DNA of 64,000 nucleotides from Atkinsonella hypoxylon (GCA_000729835.1 JFHB01000022.1:62001-126000); one strand, 5' to 3'. Counted from the stretch's first letter, positions 20,639 to 34,946 are shown. Made by a program: numbers and translations. Notes: generated by a model not told the origin, from the sequence alone.

Positions 20639-22029
20639 TCAAGTCAGCCGTCGTCTATACACACCCATCATCCAACTAGCCCTCAAGACGGCCAGCCCCA
20701 CGGCCATCTTGATGCTGTCCTGAATCACATTCAACTTGCTCCCCCCCACCTCATGCCACTCAATTGGCACTTCAGCAACCTTGATACCGGGGCTGGTGCC
20801 AATAACAGTGCCATCACTACCTAGTACAGGCGTCGCCGGTGCCGACTCTGCAAGCATCAGCATCTCAATGTCGAAGATCCATCCCTCAGTATGCATATAT
20901 GGCACAATGTGCGGCAGTGATTCGCGCGTGAACAACTTGAAGCCGCATTGGGTGTCTCGAATGCGTGACGTCGCGGGTGGTGTGAGAATTGTGAGGACAA
21001 GATGAAATGAGCGCATCAGGAAGTTGCGCAATGCCGAGCGCTACAGGAGTGAGACGTCAGTTCAGAGCTGTTTTATGCGTAGTACGTGCTTATCGGCTCA
21101 CCTTGACTACTGCTTCGCTGCCGACTAGGTGAGCTCGGCTCCCAATCGCGATACCACGGAGGGATCCATCGACTACCTCTTCGCACCCCTCCATCAGCTT
21201 GCTCACGTCACTGAACTTGGATGCTCCATCTGCATCAGCAAAGAGGACATATTGGCCTCTGACGTGGCGAAGGCCATGGATGACGCCGCCGCCCTTTCCG
21301 CGGTTCTTCACCAAGGTGACAAGTCTCAGAATGTCATGGAGGCCACGCTTTTGAGCAAAATCCAAGACTACATCCGCAGTCCTATCACTGCTGCCATCGT
21401 TGACGATCAAAATCTCGTACCCGCCTACCTCCTGGCTGCTCGAGGCCGATGCAGAGTTAACATGATGATGTCGCCTAGCACCATGAGGAAGAGTGCTTTT
21501 GGAGTTCTTGTCCCGACCAACATGTTTATCCAGATAGTCCACGGCCTCCTCTAGTGTAGGGATGATTCGCTTTTCTTCGTTGTAAGCAGGGAACACCACG
21601 CTCAGTAGCACCTCGGCCGGTTCGATATTGCCTGCGTCGGGGCTAAAATAGGCTTCATGGGGACGGGCTTGCTTGTGCTCTTGGAGGTGGCGCTCAGCCA
21701 GCCAGCGATCGTACCAACATGGCAGTTTCTTGGGCGTGGTCGGATTTCCCGACGGACTCGATGTCATGTACGTTTTCTCGGAGGGGGTTGGTGCTCGTGG
21801 TTTTGGGGCAACCAGGTGAAGGAGGGCAAAGAGCTAGAAAGGCCCGTTAGTCGGTCAATTATCCGTCCACAGTACATAGCAGCTACGAATTAGGGGCGCG
21901 GACGCATACCAAAGCCAGGTCCAGTAGCACCAGGAAGATGAAGCAGACCAGCAGGATGTGAATGGGAGTCGCCTTGATCCAAGTCCATAAGGGCCGCACA
22001 GAGCGATCCAATATCTCTGATGCTCCCAT
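20639..22029 (-). CDS. ALG5: Dolichyl-phosphate beta-glucosyltransferase Alg5
   Basis: GT2-family enzyme of the ER that transfers glucose from UDP-glucose to dolichyl phosphate, making the donor for the last steps of the N-glycan precursor. Exons: 22029-21910, 21833-21102 and 21040-20639 (417 aa), all phase 0. The first exon encodes the N-terminal membrane anchor (ATPIHILLVCFIFLVLLDLAL). The catalytic domain shows VVFPAYNEEKRI, EILIVNDGSSDRT, the metal-binding DADGA in VLFADADGASKF, DTQCGFKLFTRES and VPIEWHEVGGSKL, all characteristic of Alg5. It is longer than yeast Alg5 (334 aa) because of a Ser/His-rich insert near residue 150 and a longer linker, as is common in Pezizomycotina. The insert lies just before VNDGSSD. 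Confidence 0.94.
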
Positions 22030-24617
22030 GGCCGTCAATTGCGTGCGTGTCTTGGGACGCACAGGCCACCAATCAAACCTGCAGGTGCTCGAGAGGATGC
22101 GACGAGTGTTGGCGGCCTAGAATCGCAGCGTCATCTGGAACAAGACGTTGGGAAAAGAAAAATCAGCAGAGCGTCATAGATCTAGATTGATAGGAAACGA
22201 CAATGTAGACTGCTGGCAAGGAACATGTGGCAGGTGGCACCAGCCGACCGCACGCGCACGTAGACGTGTGGACGTGTGGACGTGTGGACGTGTGGACGTG
22301 TCAATTTCACGACTTATTTAATGGAGACATGGGGCTTAGACCAAGCCGCGAATACGGGATAATTTGCGCGAATCAAGCGTCATGGTCCATGCCATGAAAG
22401 AAATAATTTAGTCCGCTAATGCAGCGTTGTATACTCGATTCATTCGCTGGAAAATAGTCATCTATGCCTAGAGTGTGGCAATGGTCAAATGGCCGAAACT
22501 GTCAGTTTATTGAAGTTGGCAAAGGGATTAGTTAGTAATGGAATCCGCATGAGGGCAGATTCTGTAGTAGGAATAGCTCCATTCCATGTCCCTGCTTTTG
22601 CTCCTAGCAGTGCTCGCGCAGCAATTGCGGCAGCGGCGGGTAATAAGCTACTAGTCAATACATTACAGCAGGTCAGCTAGATGTGTAAAACTATAATACG
22701 TTGCGTTCGGTAGAACAGTCTCCAGTTATGGGTAGTAAGTAATATCCTGAGACTTGTTCCCTTGTGAACTCTTTAGGCCTATAAGCGGACCAATAAAAAT
22801 CGACTTACGGATATAAACGAAAGCCATCAGCCACAACACAACGCAGGAGACGCCACACGACTAGGATACAAGCCATGACCAGGCAACTGCAAGATCAACT
22901 GTCAGTTACGGTAAAATAAGGCCAAACAAAGTTAATTTGAACAGGAGTCTGGCGCAATCTCCAACACCGGGACTCTCGGCAATCCCATCGCCGCACATAG
23001 TCGACCGTCACGCATCACGCAGGCTCGATTCCGCGACTCCAAACATGAGCTCGGGTTTCCCCTTCTGGGCCGACAGGCTCCAGGCTCTCCCGTGCTCACG
23101 GATAGCAATCCTTAGTCAAATCAACGAGTATCTGGAGCAGAATTCATAGCCGATAGAGGAACCCACGCCCCCTGATCGAGTACTCTCATGAACGCATGGC
23201 ACGTGATCGCTAGTTCATCTAGGTACATTCCAGTGGTACACATGCAGCCGCCCTGGGATCATTTTGAGAATGTACCATCAGGCGCTGAGCCGGATCCCCG
23301 AGACAATCACAGGCTTAGCCTCTGATGAGACGCGACAGATATTGATTGTACGGAATACATAGAGTTAGACCTCCCCGTCATCATTTCATGTTTTGTCGTG
23401 CGGCTGATAACAAACTGATCACTCGTATCCCAATGTTCGGATTGGCGCGATAGTACGTTGCAGGGAAGAGTTTTGGCCAATCAGAAACCATAATCTGAGG
23501 GCTAGTCTGAGACATTGGAAGGACTTGGACCAATTATACGCAATGTAGTTAAATTAAAGTAATATACTTTCCTGAATATACTTTGATCATACCGCACGAG
23601 ATACAGCCTAGCTGCCCGCAAGGTTATGTGGAAACGTTAATTTCACGTATCGTGTCAAGCACCAGGTTCACGCGCCAAGTCCCCCTTGTAAGTGTCTTTG
23701 TGAGATAAAACAGAGGCTATGTCATCTCTCCCGTGCACAAATGAACGGCAGTTGTCGAAAAGTCCTACCGTATGGTTGCCCAAAATAGTAGCGCTGACCC
23801 TGTCAGTGTCAGCATTGTCGGCATCGTCCGCCGGGAAGGTCCATCAACCAAGCGTTGTGTGCCGCCACCTTGCAGATGGATGTCTTGTAACTTTTGATTG
23901 TGGCAACTCCTGATTCATGGGGGGACACCGACACACACTCCCGGGAAGGGTTGGTGCCATGAACAAAGTGCAATGCGCGATCGTGACATCGTTTCTTTAT
24001 TTTAATCGGAACAAGACCGCTTCCTTGTCAGTAGCCAAGCAGGGAGCTAAGATTACAAGATGAACAGAATACCTGATAGAAAATATGCCTCTTGATCAAA
24101 GATTGTGATGTTTCCGTTTCACTTCCACTTCCCCGGCCTAATCTACCATATTACTCCTTAGCATATTCCCAGACTGTCCTGTTTCCAAAAAAATCCAGCA
24201 ATTCATCTACGCCTCGCCTCTACCAGACTGCCACAACGCATAACAAGTTGCCACTCATGTGTTTCAGACAAAGTTAGCTATGCCAAATATTTAGACAAAA
24301 TAAAGCCATTTTACCATGAGCAAGGAATCGATAACCAACAGCGCTCAAATCTATGCAGAGATCGTAAATTCGTAAATGACAAAAGAATACAAAATCAAGG
24401 AGAGATATAACGACCCCAACATATCAGAGTCAGATTTCGCAGGCGGGTGCTGGTCTGGTGTTTGCTTTTTCGCCATTGGCGCCTGGCATCGCTGCGACTT
24501 TTTAAAAACAATCAAAGCAACGACCAAGTTGTTAATCTTGGAACGAGTAAGCTCCCATCGTTTTAGCTGGCCGTGTCTCCTAAGCGAATGAGACCCTGTT
24601 CTTCGCTTTGTGGACGA
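22030..24617. other. Spacer of 2.6 kb without recognisable gene
   Basis: The first part is the ALG5 promoter, with an 8-bp tandem repeat at 22263-22302. The rest holds only short ORFs (for example 22489-22680 and 22937-23149) without family motifs or plausible splice partners, and AT-rich patches near 23540-23600. Confidence 0.5.
22263..22302. repeat. 8-bp tandem repeat, five copies
   Basis: The unit GACGTGTG is repeated four times exactly, with a fifth copy ending in C. It lies about 230 bp upstream of the ALG5 start codon. Confidence 0.9.
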
Positions 24618-26058
24618 TTATACCGCAACTGGAGACGCCTTAGACATCGACCATCGATTTTTTTTGTGCATCTTGCCGCCACTACCTTTGACTAATTTCT
24701 TGCTTTTACCGGGCTTTGCTTGCGATATTTCAGCCTCTTCCGGGAAGACGTTCACCAAGCAATCCTTGGCCGTAGCAGTCGGAGCGGGGTTTCGGTCGAT
24801 GTACTGTTGAGGTGCAGAAGCCTGCGAGGTCGGTGTTTTCTGCCGCGACTGATCCGACCTTTGATTTCGATCCACTTCTGCATGTTGCTTGTGATGGGAT
24901 GTTGTTTGAGGAGCTGAAGCAAAGGTTGTTACTACATGTGTTGGCGAGAGAGGTTCGTCTGCAGCGACGGCAACAGAAGGAACAGGCGTGTCCCAGCCAG
25001 AATCTGGAAAAGAAATCCAGCTCAGCCCTTGGTCGTTCTTGTCCATTGTCAATGCATGGGAAGTGTTTGGGGCGGAAACTGTCTGTTGCGCTTGCCCTTG
25101 TGAAACCCCAGAGAGCGATGTGGCTGATCCCTGGAGTGAGGTAGGCGCAAGGGTGTTTAAAGGCGAAGGCGTGGAAGAGCTGCTTCGACCGCCATGTCCG
25201 CGGGACGAGAAATATCCAGGAACTCCTCCCAAGCTCGTCGGAGACATGACAGCAACGGCAGGTATAGAGCCGAATGCTCTCATAGAGGGCGGTGGACGAG
25301 CATCTCGACAATGACTGCCAGGTGTAGATCTTGCTGTGCCAGACTTAGACTTGACGGAGGCGCTTGACTTGCGACGAGCGTGTGTTGGGTGCAAGTGATG
25401 AGCGCCAGTGCCTTCGGCCGGCCTGGTCTTCGGTTTAGACGGCTTCATCTCTAGATCATCCTGCGAGCTTGTGAAGCCATCCGAACTGTCCATGGGAGAA
25501 GGGACGCCTTCGATTTTAAAAGTTAGTTTTTAAACGACCTCCGGACTGAGTAAGACTACGAAGATACAAACCTTTGCTTGAAGCAGGGCTAACCCGGTGC
25601 GAGTCATAAGCTCGAGGAACCTCCTTGCCCTTGACGGATACTGTCATATAGGCCGGCTCTGAAGGCGCATAGACTATTTCTCGGCTTTGCCGAGCACTCA
25701 CAGCGCAAGAAGAGGCGCCAGAGTAGCTGTAAGCCCTAGGTAGGTCGATGACGGGTGTCACATTCTCCCCCGGATATGAAACTCGAGACAGGGTGCTTCC
25801 CACGCGAGGCACGCCCGGCATGTTCATGTGGTGTCCGCTGGCCGCCATTGCACATCGTCTTCGGTTCTGCTCGACGATCCGGGGCCTATCAGCCTCTCTC
25901 CAGCTGGGTGGTGCGCTAGTAAAGGCATCAGTAGCGGCGTGCGTGGGAACATGCTTGTAAGGAATTTTTTCAGATTCCTTTTTCTTCTGCTCCGCCAGCT
26001 TTGCGTTGTGCTCCTTGGCCTGTTGACGGCTCCTCCTGAGGGATGAGAATATCGACAT
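24618..26058 (-). CDS. Disordered basic Ser-rich protein, function unknown
   Basis: No named function recognised. Exons are 26058-25572 and 25507-24618 (458 aa), with a 64-bp intron (GTTTGT donor, CGAAG acceptor, CTAAC-type branch site). I start at 26058 because it opens the plausible sequence MSIFSSLRRSRQQAKEHNAK; an in-frame ATG at 26217 adds 53 residues that look like translated leader. The protein is low-complexity and probably disordered: Ser/Thr/Pro-rich, with many basic patches (TRPAEGTGAHH, HARRKSSASVKSKSG) and a very basic C-terminal tail (KPGKSKKLVKGSGGKMHKK). RRKSS-type sites would suit basophilic kinases. No membrane segment is visible. I recall comparable uncharacterised proteins in other filamentous fungi. 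Confidence 0.65.
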
Positions 26059-26286
26059 TGTGTAAAAGGAGACTAGCTCTGAAGTACAAGAGGAAAGACG
26101 CACGAAGATTGGTGGTAAAAACGTAAGGCTTTCTAACGTGAGACAAGGAGCAAGCGCTGCAATAGCCCAAAGACTGTCGAGATGCTGATGCAAGCTTTGT
26201 TGAAGACGAGATTCCAAGGGCTAAAGATGACTGGAGAGCAAAGACGAAGTGGCACTGGCCGAGACGGCGCACGATTATGTATAAAC

Positions 26287-26326
26287 GGGAGACGGGAAAC
26301 GGGAAACGGGAAACGGGAAACGGGAC
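26287..26326. repeat. 7-bp tandem repeat
   Basis: The unit GGGAAAC is repeated four times exactly, flanked by GGGAGAC and GGGACGG variants. It lies about 230 bp upstream of the disordered-protein start. Confidence 0.9.
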
Positions 26327-26792
26327 GGCCCTGGACAGGACCACCCAGGGCTCCAGTTTCGATTCAAAAGAATATGTTTTGCGTCGCACGCCTTTGGCAG
26401 GCACAGCGGTGCGGCGTGAGCGATGGGTGTTATGGGTGTTCAGGCGAGGACAGGGAGAATGTGTCTGAAAAGAGCCATCGAGAAGACTGCAAGCGACAAA
26501 GAGGCGGCGTAACTATTGGTTTATTAATACGGGCATTCGCCAGGGTGGGCTCAGATCGCAGGCGTGGGCGCCTTGTCCGGTCGCAGCGTTAGCAACTTTC
26601 CGATCCTGGCGGCAGCGCGCACACCAGGGGCTTGTCTTATTACAGGGAGATTGAAGGCTCGGGTAGGAATGGGATGATGGAATGGGATGGGATTCCTGTA
26701 ACTAGTGATAGTGAGAGTCTCTGGTCGAGCTCGAGGCCACATAGCGATCCTCGGCGCCGGGACGGCAGCTTGCTGGGGGCAAGCAGTTGCAG

Positions 26793-26816
26793 TGTTGCAG
26801 TGTTGCAGTGTTGCAG
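26793..26816. repeat. 8-bp tandem repeat, three copies
   Basis: TGTTGCAG occurs three times in tandem, preceded by a partial copy. Confidence 0.85.
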
Positions 26817-27038
26817 TTGGAAGGAGCGGGGGGGAAGGGGGATTGTGTGCCCTGAAGGCTTCCTGGAGCACTTGAGGCTTGCTTCTTGGCGGCTTCTGGA
26901 GGCCGGACTGGCAAACTGCTGGGCGGGGGGCATCCCCTTCGAGTGCGCGGAGGCGCCAACAACGTCACGGGATCCACACCACCCCAGGCACACATCAGGA
27001 ACTTCTAGACAGTCTTAATAGCTGGTGTATAAAATGGA

Positions 27039-27069
27039 AATTCTCAGGACTTCTCTTATACTGAGAATT
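27039..27069. repeat. Short inverted repeat (hairpin)
   Basis: AATTCTCAG at 27039-27047 is exactly complementary to CTGAGAATT at 27061-27069, with a 13-base loop, in an AT-rich stretch. Confidence 0.7.
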
Positions 27070-27328
27070 CTACGTAAAACTAAAGTACCTCTAATGCTCG
27101 CTAGTCCTGATTGGCCTACTAGCAAATTCGTGACCTCCTTGGCGCCTTGGCGCACTCAAAAGGATAATACTGGGCAGTGGGGCCAACGGCACGGGGTTGG
27201 GCATCAGGTCTAGGTACCTAGGTACTTACGGTACTCCATGCATATATTCAACTTACGACCAGCAAGCCTGGATAACAAAGTGCTGCGGCACCCGTCCACC
27301 GTGATGAAATTTGTCCCCTATTATTAGG

Positions 27329-27347
27329 AAAAAAAAAAAAAAAAAAA
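27329..27347. repeat. Poly-A homopolymer (19 bp)
   Basis: Uninterrupted run of 19 A in the gene-poor region. Confidence 0.9.
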
Positions 27348-30300
27348 GCGAGAGAGGGGGTGGTGGGGTGGAGTGGACACCGAAGGGCCGCGCAAGCATT
27401 CAGCCTAGACGCAAAGATTAGACGCAGCATTGACTCAAGGCGCCGGCGAACTTCCTTTAGGATGCCAATTTGCGAAGATTGAACCATCACCGCATTAGTT
27501 ACCGCGGTCATCACCACGTACGGGAATCCCTACCCTTGCGCCAAATTCTCAAACACCCTAAGGCACCCCCGACTTTAGCGGCCGAGTGGCTGCATCCACG
27601 ACCAACGGCTCGGATGCAGCAGACAGCCAAGGTCCACGTCTTGTCGATTAGAAACCCTGCAGACGTCAGTCCTTCAGCCGCAGACAGCACGCCCGAAGCT
27701 TCCGATTAGCTTGGTAGCTAGTTAGCTCTCACAGTCTTACTCAAATCGACCGTCCCGATGATGCGACGAAATGAAGTACTCGTACGGAGTACCGCATGCC
27801 ATAGCTACCAAGTACAGGATTCTACCGAGTATTTCCATCGAGATAAGCCTCCGGCCCATGTTGCCGAAATCCAGTCATTTTCTTGTGGCTCTATCGATGC
27901 TAGCTACACTATAACAGATATCTATGAAATCGCTTGGCGGCTGCCGAAATCCAGGGTTGCACCAAGCCATCGAACTGGCTCCAAGTGATACGGAGTAGTT
28001 CTTATGGCGTTCCAGAATGGCTGGATTGACGTCCTTACCTACAGTGCGTCGGTAGAAAGAAGTAGATGAAGCCGATCGGATACAACAGTTGTCAGCATCC
28101 CTCGAAGATCAGCCATGACAATCGAAATTCCACGTCATGAGATGAATAAATGTCCGATAGATCTTGACGGCCGTGCAGCCTCGATATCAAAACTTGTTCT
28201 CACCCGACCGAACTATAGGCTGCACACTTTCAAATGCAAATCAGCTGGGGGGGTGCCTGTATATTATGATGCACTTGGCAGAAACTCCGTCTGATCGTGG
28301 CAGGTGCTTGAAGTAACCACTCTATCTATTCTGTGCGGAATGCCGTCACTTCACATTGTGGTCAAGTCCCTTGAGCATCCTGCATGCCTTCTTTTGGATT
28401 TGTTGATTTTTGTCGACCACTTACTTTTTTGTAAGACCAGCCCGTTGTCTCGGTCGTTGGCCATACTGGGCTTCCGTGTTCCGATTTGCTGGTCTTTCTT
28501 GGCCCCCAAGCTGGGTTCCCGTTTTGCTGGGAATTGCCTCTGGGGAGAAAGGCTGGAACGAAAACATGGATTTGTGCAACGACAAATGGCCAAACATTCA
28601 CGTGAATATTGGCAACGACGAAGATTCGGACATACGCAATCACGACGGAAATTCATGTGAAAAGTAGTGTCCTCTCCCGAACAACGATAAGAGGGACAAG
28701 ATCCCTGTCGATTCCTGGAGGTGCGCACATACACCCTGACCCTTTGATTATCTTCACTGTGGCACTATAACTTTGATGAGTGTTAAAATCAGTGCGGACC
28801 TTAACCTCATAATGCATCCACCACGTATGTTCTCCTTATATTGATAAAATGTAAAGGGAGTTATCTTATCAGGCCTTTGGCCACAATAGGATTGTTGGTT
28901 GACGTAGGCCCTCGCACAGAATAGCGTGTTTCAATGATGATTCAAAGCCTCGACGCTCACCGCCCTATTGGTAACGCTTGGCCGTGCCGTGTTCAGCTCG
29001 AGACATGCCTCTGGGTGTGGTAGGGCGACGATCGTGGTTGACCTACGGGACAGGTGGTGAGCTAATCAATGAGTCCAACCTAATCTGAATGGCAACGTGG
29101 ATGCCATGGCCATGGTGTGCTAAGGCCACACCAGCACGTAGGCCATGGTACTACAGGTTCCGGCTCAGCCGGTAGCCGGTCTTGAATCCTGTGAACGTGT
29201 GGACGACTTGGCTTTTAGCGGATGCACCAATCCTTGTAGGGGTCTCGTATTCCCAACCCCCCTACTCCGTACGGACGTATTAACGGGGCATGAAGAGGCG
29301 TGAAGAGGCGTACTCAATAGTCTACGCGCCTGGTAGGTGCCTGACGAGCTCGTCTGCCATTATCATTGCTGGCTGCAAGTGGTCAGTGTTCGATACGCTG
29401 GAAAAACTGGCAAGCCCTGATGGCCAAGCAAATGACACGGGCGCTCTGCGTGGGCATGAACCCCAATTCAATGCGTTGTCCGTGGCTTGCCTGATACAGG
29501 TATCGTGGGCAGCCAACCATACACCGACTGACTGCGCAGATAATCAATACACATAGCTCATACCGCTGATATCTGTTTGTCGCGGATAACCAACGGGAAG
29601 GGACAGGACAAAGATTGCAGTCAAGGTAGCATGGTGGTGGGCAGGATGGTGTCTAGCCGCTGACTTGCATTAGGCCTATCATCAATCTGACTACTATCTC
29701 GCACGTCCAGGAACAGCCATGTCAGATTAGAGCTGACTTTCTCGAGCTATACGCGAGTATGTGTTTGCAGTCTACCCGGGCACGTGGGTTTTTTTTTTTT
29801 TTTTAAATAATCGAGACCTGGTCTTCCCCCCCCCCTGCGGGTTGTGAAATCTGAATTATAGAGAGTCGTCTGCGTGTGCAAGGTTCCGTCTGCCCTAACC
29901 AGGGATCAATTTAAATGCGACCTTCATATAAAGCATTCGCCAGCCTTGCGAGAGAAAAAAAAGGCATCCGGATGCAGAAGGAATCTGGTGCGATGGATTG
30001 GTTTGAGTCTCGTGGGCTTCAAATCATTGGTCTGTCATTGACAACCTTCGGCAGTAATCACCCAACACCCAATATCAAATCATAGGCTGATCTAACCTTG
30101 TTATCCTCAGCAAGGATAGTCAACCATACCAATAGCTGACAAAGAAGACGCCTTGAAGAGGGCAAGATCGTTATCTGGAATCGGCAGCGGCATTCCGGCG
30201 TCCACCCTCCACCATCCGTTTGTTTCCCTCTCCGAACATTATCTGCTTACAGCCATTTCTTCATGGAACTATCTTGTTGACAGGAACCCGACTTGGCAAC

Positions 30301-33300
30301 CAAGCCTTTTGTGAAGACACCATTTGTGTCGGACCTCCATTGCACACGACGGTGACACGAGTCATGTTGAACAATGGAACTTAAATACTCCGCACATGCA
30401 CGTGTGATATCCGAAAACTCAGCCTTCCCAGAGAAACACACGCGGGACTGGCCTCCCTAGCCTCGTCCACCATCTCACAGGCCAGCGCAACTTTTTCGTC
30501 AACATCAGCATGTCTCAGGAGACGTAGGATAGGAAGCCCAGAAGCCCAACATGACACTTGTCCATGCTCCAATCATCTCGCTGGTCTACATCTCGAATCC
30601 CAACATTTGACTCTCCAGATAGGCCACACGGGATGGTGAGTGTGATGGAGTAAGGTAAGTCGGAGAATGGCTGGATTTGTGAGAGTCGATTGCTGGCTGA
30701 TGGGCAGGCCACGCGGCGGTAGGTAGGAACAGATAGCCAGCTTTACGGAATACACATTGTCGCTAATCTCTCTTTTTGTGATCATGTCTCAGCAGAGAGG
30801 AACATTCACTTGCACGGCCGTACCTCGGCGATGGCCGATGCCATGCCCTGTCAGGTTTCAACTATACTTCTAGAGTATTCATGACAGTAGTTATCCTTCC
30901 TGTTCTCGTCGCAGCTCATGCTATGAGCGGTTACTCCGCACGGCATGTACTAATGTAGACACCGATCTCTACGCGCTACTTCTGACAAGAAATGGCCTCG
31001 ACCTGGACGTGTAAGTGAAATTTATCAGGGAAAACACGCCGCGCTCGCAAAGGAAGCCTCCCGCGCTACAGTGAAATCAAGAACTGGCATCATGCGGGAT
31101 CAATCTATGCTCATCCACGCTGTGTTACACATCTTGTGTCGCCATGACCGCTCAGGGAGATTATCTGCACAAGGTTTCTGCAATACTCTTGCGCCATAGG
31201 TCCACTGCCACTGCGTCATTGAGCTTGCTATGCGACGTATCAAGTGTTAATACAAGCAGGCTGTGTCGCCAATACAGATAGATGTTGAGGCCCATCTTCA
31301 GCTTACGATGAAAATCCCAGAACAAGGCGAGCCCATTCGACATCTCTTCTGTCTGAACCGCCGAGTTGGACGGGCTACAGTCGCTTCAGCTCTTCGAAGC
31401 AAAGCTGTCCTGCTTGAGCTGCGACGTGCGTGCTCATGGTCAATTCACAGCTCCTCAGGTGACGGCTCTCAAGGCCACGCAGAGGCGCGCGCAACCTTTT
31501 GCCTCTACCAAGAGAACCGGCTCGACGTCGCCACAACGTAGCATTCATGGTGGGCATGCTTTCTAGTTTTTTTGTCCATATGCGCTCGGTGGTACGTAGC
31601 ACCGCGGGATGAGTAATTTGCAACTGTCGGCCGCTGTCGATGCAGGGCTTTGGGGCGCACAATCCCGCGATGACCGTGTTAAGCACCTTGGGTGTAACAC
31701 CACGCCAACACCACGCGCCGGCAGTTTATCTTGCCCTTGTGTTGCCGTTCTTTTCTGTGCTTCTCCCCGTGAAGCAGCAGAGTTGCTGATGAGTCTGGTG
31801 GGGTTTATTCCGTGGATCAAGCGGCGAGATTGTTCTATGTGTCTTTGGTCTCATGGCTGCCTTTGCGGTGCCATTGTTGACATGAGTCAAGGTTGTCAGA
31901 GAAATTAACTCCTTTCAAGGCAAGTGTTGAGGCTCTTGGGACTAGCACTCTGGCGATGAATCAACCTACTACGTATATCGGGCAAGCTGTGAAGTTGCTA
32001 TTGGTAACACCTAGTCTCTTCCACTCTTTTGATATTCACAAAAAGTAGGGAGTGGCTTTTGGTGCCTCTCGAATTGTATTCATCAACGTTATCAGTGATG
32101 TTTTTTACTTGACTGTAAACGAAAGTGCTGCTTGGCCATGCTTATTGAGTGATATGACGCGCCCCTAGCCACTCTCGGCGGCTATCTATCGCCAATGCTG
32201 ATACTTCCTAGGGTATATTGGCAAGAAGATGATCCGCGAGAAAGGAGTCAATGTAAACCTTTTTGCCGTTTCGCCGCGCTCGGCTTTGCTCAAGAGCCAA
32301 GGGCAGGTGCCAACCATTTGCACTTGGGCTTGCCAAGTCACCAGTGATGGCATCAACTTCGTGGACACGATTCCCCTCCCATATCTTAGCGGCTTTTGAG
32401 TATCACGGTCGAGGGTCAAGCTTCCCTCGATTTGTAGCTGACTATACAGATATTGGCATCTCTAAGTGAACTGACTACACCATCCGCAACACCGAATAAG
32501 TTCGGCTGAATATACATAAAATGAATTGTCTTCTCGCCGAGAAGCGAGCAGAGGAGACAATGTTTTCCTTCAATTTCAGGGAATTCTCACCTGAGCATCC
32601 CGAGATAGTGGCACCTCGGGGAAGTTGATGCTGAAGTAGAAGCTTCGTAATAGAAACAGAAACCGAATGGCTGCTAAAACCACTCTTTTAAGACAGTTTC
32701 CAAGGCCAACATAGTGCCTATACCTATCATGAAAGAGACTCTACTTATCTTTACGAGCAGCAACATGTTAGCTAGCGAGAACCTAAGAGCAGTGCCGGCG
32801 CCGCCTCGATAATGCAAAAAGTAATGCTGCGGTAGCCATCAGTCGACTTTTCGATGAAGTGTAGGAGCCACTTCAAGCTCACCTGGGACCATAAGTAAGA
32901 AAACTGGGGTTAGAACAACGTTACAAATTATTATCGAAGAAAGTGAGAAAGGCCTTCGGACAATCTTAAAGCACTATTAACACGATAGGCATGACGTGAT
33001 TACTGTCGTCGTTACCTATGACGTTCTCCGTACTTGTCAAGAACAGAACGATGCATGTACATGTTTTAATCTTGGCAAGTCTTAAGGACGCCAGATCGAA
33101 ACGCAGCCATTCTGTATCCATCACCGATGACCCCGTCCTGGCTTGTACATTGTGAAAAGAACGATGTTCCGTTTTGAACGGTAACTGAGCTGCCTCGTCT
33201 CCCATTTCCCTTTACTTGCAAATGCTTGGTCTCAGAGATCTTGATGCAAAGACTAGAAGAGCTAAACTAACACGCATCTTCTCATGACCAATGACACGTC

Positions 33301-34867
33301 CTTTAATCGACCAACTTGCGGCCGAAATTCTATTAAACGATGAGCACAGTTCTACAAGCCCAGTCGTGAGCTTTCCCCAGAATGCCAAGCCTATCAATTT
33401 TCATCTCTTAGCAGGCTGTGGTGAAGGAGGACTTGTTTTCTGCGTTTGTTTTCCATGGCATCATGTCTGTTGGGGCTGAGGCCGACTTGAACTTGGCGAG
33501 ACGTGGGCTTCAATCACCTCGCTTTCACTCAACGCTATTCCATTTCCATATATTGAGGCAAACCGTGGTTCAGATGGAGGGAATGACATAATCCCAGTGA
33601 GGGCGGGGGAATAATCCCTAGGCAGACGCGTGATATCGACATTGTGGCAGCGATGCATTTTGTTTATCTGGTAGTAAGCAGTGTCAAAGAGCTTACCATG
33701 TCAAAGAATTGGCTGTAAAAGTAAACCCATTCATGCTCGTGTGAGAGCTGGTATACATACGCAATGAGCCGGGTCTGCGCTATTAGCAGAGGAACAGGTA
33801 TTGTTTGCTGTTCACACACTTATATGCGGGGATCATGAACAGGATGTGGATTCAGCGAGGGAACTATAGCAGGTATGCTTAGCACGTTCTACGTTCAAAA
33901 ACATGATCTGGCTTAGCGAGTCATCCCATCCACTCAGCTGGCGTAGTCTTCTCGTTGGATCAATCCTGAGTGGTATGGCCAACACGACTTCTTTTGACAT
34001 GTCCGCCGTTCATTTGCATGTGCCCAGCATTCTCAATTTTTTTGCTTCGGAACACGGAATTTTCTAACCAGATAAGAGCTCGGAAGCTTTACGTCCTGCA
34101 AAAAAGACATAGCTGCCAAGTTGTAGACTTTGTGCCACCTCACGGGATACCGGGCACCCAAACGCTCGTTCTCTTGTTGCTACAGTCCTGAACGTATTAG
34201 TTTGCCCAACTTTGGTCAGTTTGCGACATGCGATGAAGGCAAATTTCGTATAAGGAGAAGAATTGCGAAGCAAAGTGCCGCGTGTTGTGGAATCGTCGCG
34301 TCTAATATATATGTCAGTTCACCACTTTGTGTGATAAATCACGTCCGTGAAGGCCAGCACAGGATGACAGTCTGTTGGTAGCTAGACAGTGATTCAGTGT
34401 GAGGTTTCACTTAGATAAATCATACGATCGGAAGCTTGGGAATGATAGGGAGGGCGCAGGTTGCTCGAAACCAAACCATCACTCAAAGTGTCGATTAGTG
34501 AAGATCCGGGACTATCCGGGACTAGTCAAGTCCTTCATGTAGCAGTGATAGCGTACGCTGCACCCCAAGAAAGGAAGCTGTAGTTAGGCGGCTCTTATCC
34601 TGGACTTGCCCCATGTTGTATATATTCCACCATCCATCCATATCTATCCCTAACCTCTGGTGCTTTCGTACCGTGACACTGTCTTATCGCTCGCATGGGC
34701 ATCGATTTCTTTCGAAGCTGCAGAGAAAGATAACATGGACATTTGGTAGAGTCGCCTTGTGCACTGTCTAACTGGATCCTGGCCAGATCCGAGGTCGAAG
34801 CAAATATATCGACATGGAATGAATTGGTCACGTGTGTGCAAGCGACGTGCTTCCGGAAAGAACCAAG

Positions 34868-34895
<28 letters not shown>
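34868..34895. repeat. Poly-A homopolymer (28 bp)
   Basis: Uninterrupted run of 28 A. No retroelement body is recognisable upstream. Confidence 0.9.
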
Positions 34896-34899
<4 letters not shown>

Positions 34900-34946
34900 C
34901 CAGCCACAGTTCAACGGATAGTCTAAGACTCTAATAACACTGCCGG

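Noticed and set aside
31263..31908. Overlapping ORFs on both strands as a possible gene
   Set aside because: No recognisable domain, no codon-level preference for one strand that I could see, and no splice chain that extends them.
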